A DNA stretch of 64,000 bases, taken from contig NZ_CP049934.1 of NCBI RefSeq assembly GCF_011382965.1, forward strand, positions 2,418,001-2,482,000. Reading direction: 5' to 3'. How positions within the stretch are numbered: position 1 is the first letter of the stretch; every line of letters starts with the position of its first letter. Of the stretch, positions 61,000 to 64,000 are shown piece after piece. Origin of the DNA: Leucobacter insecticola (GTDB lineage Bacteria > Actinomycetota > Actinomycetes > Actinomycetales > Microbacteriaceae). The notes beneath the pieces are model-generated. The model saw nothing but the letters and a program-made list of their open reading frames with translations, did not search any database and was not told the DNA's origin. The position numbers were made by a program, and so were the translations under genes.

Positions 61000-61193
61000 T
61001 TAGTGACCGAGGAGCTTCATTGCCTGCTTGGCATCGCCCTTTGAGAGCACCTGCTCGGCGTTCAGGCGGCGCTTACGCTTCGAGGACTTGACCTCAAGGT
61101 TGTGGCGCATGCCAGCCTGCTGCTTCATCAGCTTGCCGGTGCCGGTGAGCTTGAAGCGCTTCTTGGCCCTGAGTGGGTCTTCTGCTTGGGCAT
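61000..61193 (-). CDS. rpmI: 50S ribosomal protein L35, one frameshift
   Basis: 64 residues when one G is added opposite 61167-61169: [20 protein letters not shown] then [20 protein letters not shown], full L35 length, ending with the TAA at 61000-61002. Without the repair only nine correct residues are made. The start ATG 61193 follows GGAGAAATCG. Too short for ordinary gene callers once broken. Confidence 0.95.
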
Positions 61194-61262
61194 CGATTTC
61201 TCCTTGTTGTGTGCGCGCCTTGCGGCAGCGTTGGGCGCGGTGCTGCGTGGCAGCTTCCGCAG

Positions 61263-61913
61263 TTATTCGCTCGCTTCGGCCGAAGCGCCTGAATCAGACG
61301 CCTTATCGGCCTTGCGGGTGGCTTTTTCTTCAGCTCGGCGAGCGTTCTGCTCAGCCTTTGCTTCAGACTTGTTTTTGAACGGAGCGATGACCATCACCAT
61401 GTTGCGGCCATCGATCCGGGGCGAGGATTCAACAACCCCGTACTCGTTGATGTCTTCAGCGAACTGCTGCAGGAGACGAACACCCTGCTCAGGGCGCGAC
61501 TGCTCTCGCCCGCGGAACAGGATCATGGCCTTGACCTTATCGCCCTGGGCCAGGAAGCCAATGGCACGCTTCGTCTTCGTCTCGTAGTCGTGCTTATCGA
61601 TCTTCAGGCGGAAACGGACCTCTTTGAGGACCGTGTTCGCCTGATTGCGACGGGCATCTTTTGCCTTCTGGGCAGCCTCGTACTTGAACTTGCCGAAGTC
61701 CATGATCTTTGCCACGGGCGGCTTCGAGTTCGGGGCAACCTCTACGAGATCAAGATCAGCATCCGCGGCAAGGCGCAGCGCAGTCTCGATTGGCACCACG
61801 CCAACCTGCTCGCCGCCGACTCCCACCAGGCGTACTTCGGGGACGCGGATTTTGTCATTCGTGCGGGGCTCGCTGATCTCTGACTCCTCTGATCTCGTAT
61901 TCGGCTTCTCCAT
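61263..61913 (-). CDS. infC: Translation initiation factor IF-3
   Basis: 216 residues. N-domain ([20 protein letters not shown]), linker and C-domain ([12 protein letters not shown]..., [20 protein letters not shown]), with an Ala/Lys/Glu-rich tail common in actinobacteria. Prevents premature 50S joining. First gene of the infC-rpmI-rplT operon, 69 bases before rpmI. Confidence 0.97.
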   Translation of the reverse strand: MEKPNTRSEESEISEPRTNDKIRVPEVRLVGVGGEQVGVVPIETALRLAADADLDLVEVAPNSKPPVAKIMDFGKFKYEAAQKAKDARRNQANTVLKEVRFRLKIDKHDYETKTKRAIGFLAQGDKVKAMILFRGREQSRPEQGVRLLQQFAEDINEYGVVESSPRIDGRNMVMVIAPFKNKSEAKAEQNARRAEEKATRKADKASDSGASAEASE

Positions 61914-62105
61914 ACGGAGAGCGGCGGGAGATCAGGTGCACAGTGCGACCCACACCCTCAAGCTGCCGAATGAACGACGGGGTGCCAACTACCCGGTAAC
62001 CTTAGAGGCGTTGCCAGGTGGGAGAATCTCCTCTTCCGCATCTCGCCACAACGACGAGAACCTCAGCAAGCTTATCATAAGATCCACGCCGACAGTCAGG
62101 ACGTC
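61914..62105 (-). promoter_or_regulatory. Control region and long leader of infC
   Basis: A -10-like TATGAT (62074-62079, minus strand) lies about 160 bases before the infC start, with a weak -35-like CTGACT at 62094-62099 (14-base spacing, short). The resulting leader would be long, as is usual for IF3-L35-L20 operons that L20 autoregulates. The structure of the leader cannot be settled by eye. Confidence 0.35.
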
Positions 62106-62495
62106 ATGAGCACCCAACCCACCGACCATTCCGCCGCTCCCGAAGCGACCCAGCAGCCTGACAGTGTGGATCCTGCGCAGGCGACCCGAGATATCGCGGA
62201 CGTTGCAGCGGTTGAGGTCATCACGACCGCCTCCGTGCACCTGCTGAGTGCTGCCGCCGTCAAGGTGGGTCTCGCCGACGACCCTGACACCCAGACCGAC
62301 CTCGACGAGGCCCGCAAGCTCATCAACGCGCTCGCGGGACTCATCACCGCAGCGGCCCCAGATATCAGCGACATGCACGCGCGAAGCCTGCGTGACGGCC
62401 TGCGTTCGGTGCAGCTCGCCTTCCGCGAGGCGTCGACGATCCCCGATCCCATCGGCCAGGGACCGGGCGAGAAGTTCACCGGCCCAGTGAATTGA
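62106..62495 (+). CDS. DUF1844 family protein
   Basis: 129 residues. The core (TRDIADVAAVEVITTASVHL, LSAAAVKVGLADDPDTQTDL and the LINALAGLITAAAPDISDMH stretch) is DUF1844, found next to infC across actinobacteria; function unknown. ATG 62106. The stop overlaps azlC by four bases. Confidence 0.9.
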   Translation: MSTQPTDHSAAPEATQQPDSVDPAQATRDIADVAAVEVITTASVHLLSAAAVKVGLADDPDTQTDLDEARKLINALAGLITAAAPDISDMHARSLRDGLRSVQLAFREASTIPDPIGQGPGEKFTGPVN

Positions 62496-63193
62496 GGCCA
62501 CAAACCCGCGCGGGCCTCACAGATTCGCTCGGTGTCGGGATCGGGATCTACCCGCTCGGGATCGCGCTGGGTGTCCTCGTCGTGCAAGCTGGACTCCCCT
62601 GGTGGCTCGCGCCGGCACTGTCGGTCGGGATCTTCGCCGGTTCGGTCGAGCTTCTCCTCGTCAGCATGCTCGCCGCCACCACCCCGCTCCTCACGATCGC
62701 GGTCACGGTGTTCGCCGTGAATTTCAGGCACGTCTTCTACGCCCTGTCGTTTCCGATCCACCGGGTGAGACCCGGGCTCCCCCGCGCATATTCGGTCTAC
62801 GCGATGATCGACGAAGCCTACGCGACGTATGTGCTGATGCCCGCTGAACAACTGACCTCACGCCGTATCATCACCGGTCAGCTGACGATGCAGGCATACT
62901 GGGTGCTCGGCGGGATTACCGGAGTGCTGATTGCTCGATCCCTCCCTCAGCCGATCGAGGGCTTCGAGTTCGCGCTGGTCGCACTCTTTGTGGTGATGAC
63001 GCTCGACGCGGTGCGCAGCCGGAAGGAACTTCCTTCGGCGCTACTCGCAGGGTTAGCCGCGGCGGTCGCGATCCTCATCACCCCTGAGAATGCGCTTCTC
63101 ACCGCGCTCGTCGTCTTCACGGTGATGCTCGCCGCAAGATACCTGCTGACGCGCCGGTCAGGATCCGGTGAGAGTGGAGCAGCGGATGCCTGA
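62492..63193 (+). CDS. azlC: AzlC family branched-chain amino acid exporter, large subunit
   Basis: 233 residues, about seven transmembrane helices. The motif FAGSVELLLVSMLAATTPLL and the FAVNFRHVFYALSF stretch define AzlC. Works with AzlD to export branched-chain amino acids or analogues. TTG start at 62492 overlaps DUF1844; the end overlaps azlD by eight bases. Confidence 0.92.
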   Translation: MRPQTRAGLTDSLGVGIGIYPLGIALGVLVVQAGLPWWLAPALSVGIFAGSVELLLVSMLAATTPLLTIAVTVFAVNFRHVFYALSFPIHRVRPGLPRAYSVYAMIDEAYATYVLMPAEQLTSRRIITGQLTMQAYWVLGGITGVLIARSLPQPIEGFEFALVALFVVMTLDAVRSRKELPSALLAGLAAAVAILITPENALLTALVVFTVMLAARYLLTRRSGSGESGAADA

Positions 63194-63512
63194 GACCGGT
63201 TATCTCATCGCTGCCGTTGCGGTTGCGGGGCTCATCACGCTCGCGCTCAGGGCCCTGCCGTTCGCGATCTTGAAACCGCTGCGCAAATCCCGCTTCGTGC
63301 AGGCGCTGGGCCGATGGATGCCCGCGGGGATCCTGCTCATCCTCGCCGTCGTCATCCTACGGAACGAGATCATGGCGAGCCCGGGCCGACTGTGGGCGGT
63401 CGCTGTGGCGACCGCGGTCACCGTGGTGGTGCACCTGCTTGGGAAACGGCGGGCGCTGCTGAGTATCGCGGCCGGCACCACCTGCTACGTCGTGCTCCTC
63501 AACGTTCTGTAG
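63186..63512 (+). CDS. azlD: AzlD family exporter, small subunit
   Basis: 108 residues from ATG 63186, four hydrophobic helices, with the LALRALPFAILKPLRKSRFV and RWMPAGILLILAVVILR stretches of AzlD. Translationally coupled to azlC. The 3' end overlaps the convergent SseB-like gene by 14 bases. Confidence 0.92.
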   Translation: MPETGYLIAAVAVAGLITLALRALPFAILKPLRKSRFVQALGRWMPAGILLILAVVILRNEIMASPGRLWAVAVATAVTVVVHLLGKRRALLSIAAGTTCYVVLLNVL

Positions 63513-64000
63513 CGGTGGCGTGCGGCACGATCCGCATGGAATCAACCCGCTCGGCGATGACCTCGCTCACCGCGAAGCGCTGCTGCAGCGACACGATAAC
63601 GTCGTCGAGCATGTCACGGGTGACGCTGGCCGCGAGCATCAGGTGTACCTCGGTCTCGGGGTTCAGGAGGCGCCCCTCGGGGTCGCCGGGCATCAGCGCG
63701 ATCGCTTCGACCCGTTCCTCGCCGCTGAGTGCGGCAGCAAACGCGGCGCGCACCTGTTCATCCGCCCAGGCGGGCTGCACGGGTTCGCCCGTAGCCATTG
63801 CCCGCAGCGCGGGCCGGCGCACACCGCACTCGCCCTCCGCTGAGCCTGGATCGATGATGATCAGATCCGTCTCTTCCTGCGCCGCGGCGAGCGCGAGCTG
63901 AGGCCCGGGCACCGGGATCGGCCGGGCGCTCGGGTTCCAGCTGCGCATAGCATCGGTCGAACTGAAGACGGGCATCACCCGCCGACCGTCAGGCCCAGCG
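63499..64000 (-). CDS. SseB-like protein, 5' end off window
   Basis: At least 167 residues are visible; the frame is open to the window edge (AGPDGRRVMPVFSSTDAMRS), so the start is outside. The pattern VMPVFSSTDAMRSWNPSARP and LALAAAQEETDLIIIDPGSA is the SseB N-terminal fold. A second half (about the last 90 residues, RVEAIALMPGDPEGRLLNPE) resembles the SseB C-terminal domain. Function in actinobacteria is unknown. Confidence 0.8.
   Translation of the reverse strand, partial: AGPDGRRVMPVFSSTDAMRSWNPSARPIPVPGPQLALAAAQEETDLIIIDPGSAEGECGVRRPALRAMATGEPVQPAWADEQVRAAFAAALSGEERVEAIALMPGDPEGRLLNPETEVHLMLAASVTRDMLDDVIVSLQQRFAVSEVIAERVDSMRIVPHATATER

Overview
The window is 64 kb of high-GC chromosomal DNA from an actinobacterium. 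The markers are a WhiB1-type iron-sulfur regulator, a DUF3117 protein, a DUF222/HNH endonuclease, a 7Fe ferredoxin next to dapC, the succinylase route to diaminopimelate, and the aroA-rsgA and mrp/DUF1003/MgtE-N/tatB groupings known from mycobacteria. A Microbacteriaceae member such as Leucobacter fits best, but that genus is an inference from gene content only.

Layout. 1-5.5 kb: end of aroA, rsgA, a bcp-type peroxiredoxin, whiB1, argG. 5.5-11.5 kb: mdh, an aldo/keto reductase and the giant helicase gene hrpA. 11.5-13.4 kb: an AbiEi/DUF559-like gene bracketed by two copies of a dispersed repeat, then a stress-type membrane protein. 13.5-19.7 kb: MgtE-N/CBS protein, DUF1003, mrp, a PAS-GGDEF-EAL protein, tatB, an O-methyltransferase, DUF3117. 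19.8-27.7 kb: lysine/diaminopimelate genes dapE, dapD, dapC with fdxA, plus an ABC exporter and citrate synthase gltA. 27.7-31.6 kb: a translationally coupled trio of GH65 phosphorylase, beta-phosphoglucomutase-like HAD enzyme and a lone prepilin peptidase. 31.7-34.8 kb: argC-argJ-argB. 34.9-39.5 kb: an accessory stretch with toxin-antitoxin remnants and a YbhF-like drug exporter with a divergent TetR regulator. 39.5-44.7 kb: the propionate (2-methylcitrate) operon prpD-prpB-prpC with a GntR regulator and an enoyl-CoA hydratase. 44.7-52.3 kb: accessory genes (DUF2510 protein, HNH endonuclease, VOC protein, AbrB/PIN toxin-antitoxin pair, broken methyltransferase, TetR/reductase pair). 51.7-62 kb: yaeQ, pheT-pheS, a copper/DyP peroxidase cluster, a TrmH-type methylase, and rplT-rpmI-infC. 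62-64 kb: DUF1844, azlC-azlD and a partial SseB-like gene.

Two window-wide features matter when reading this annotation. First, I find 20 places where adding back a single G or C to a short G/C run restores a conserved protein. They hit genes that must work (rpmI, pheT, aroA, argG four times, mdh twice, mrp twice and others). All are losses of one G/C, so they look like under-called homopolymers in the sequence data, not biology; such genes are listed as CDS with the break positions. One methyltransferase also has an in-frame stop that this cannot explain. Second, the intergenic DNA carries several repeat families: a hairpin repeat with a variable 19-bp module (three copies), a GTTGAGCGAGC-type inverted repeat (one copy read in frame inside hrpA), an 84-bp-period array of three large palindromes, and a minisatellite beside it. 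I found no rRNA, tRNA, CRISPR array, prophage or intact transposase, and no single multi-gene system that I would call new; the repeat families are the most interesting undescribed material.
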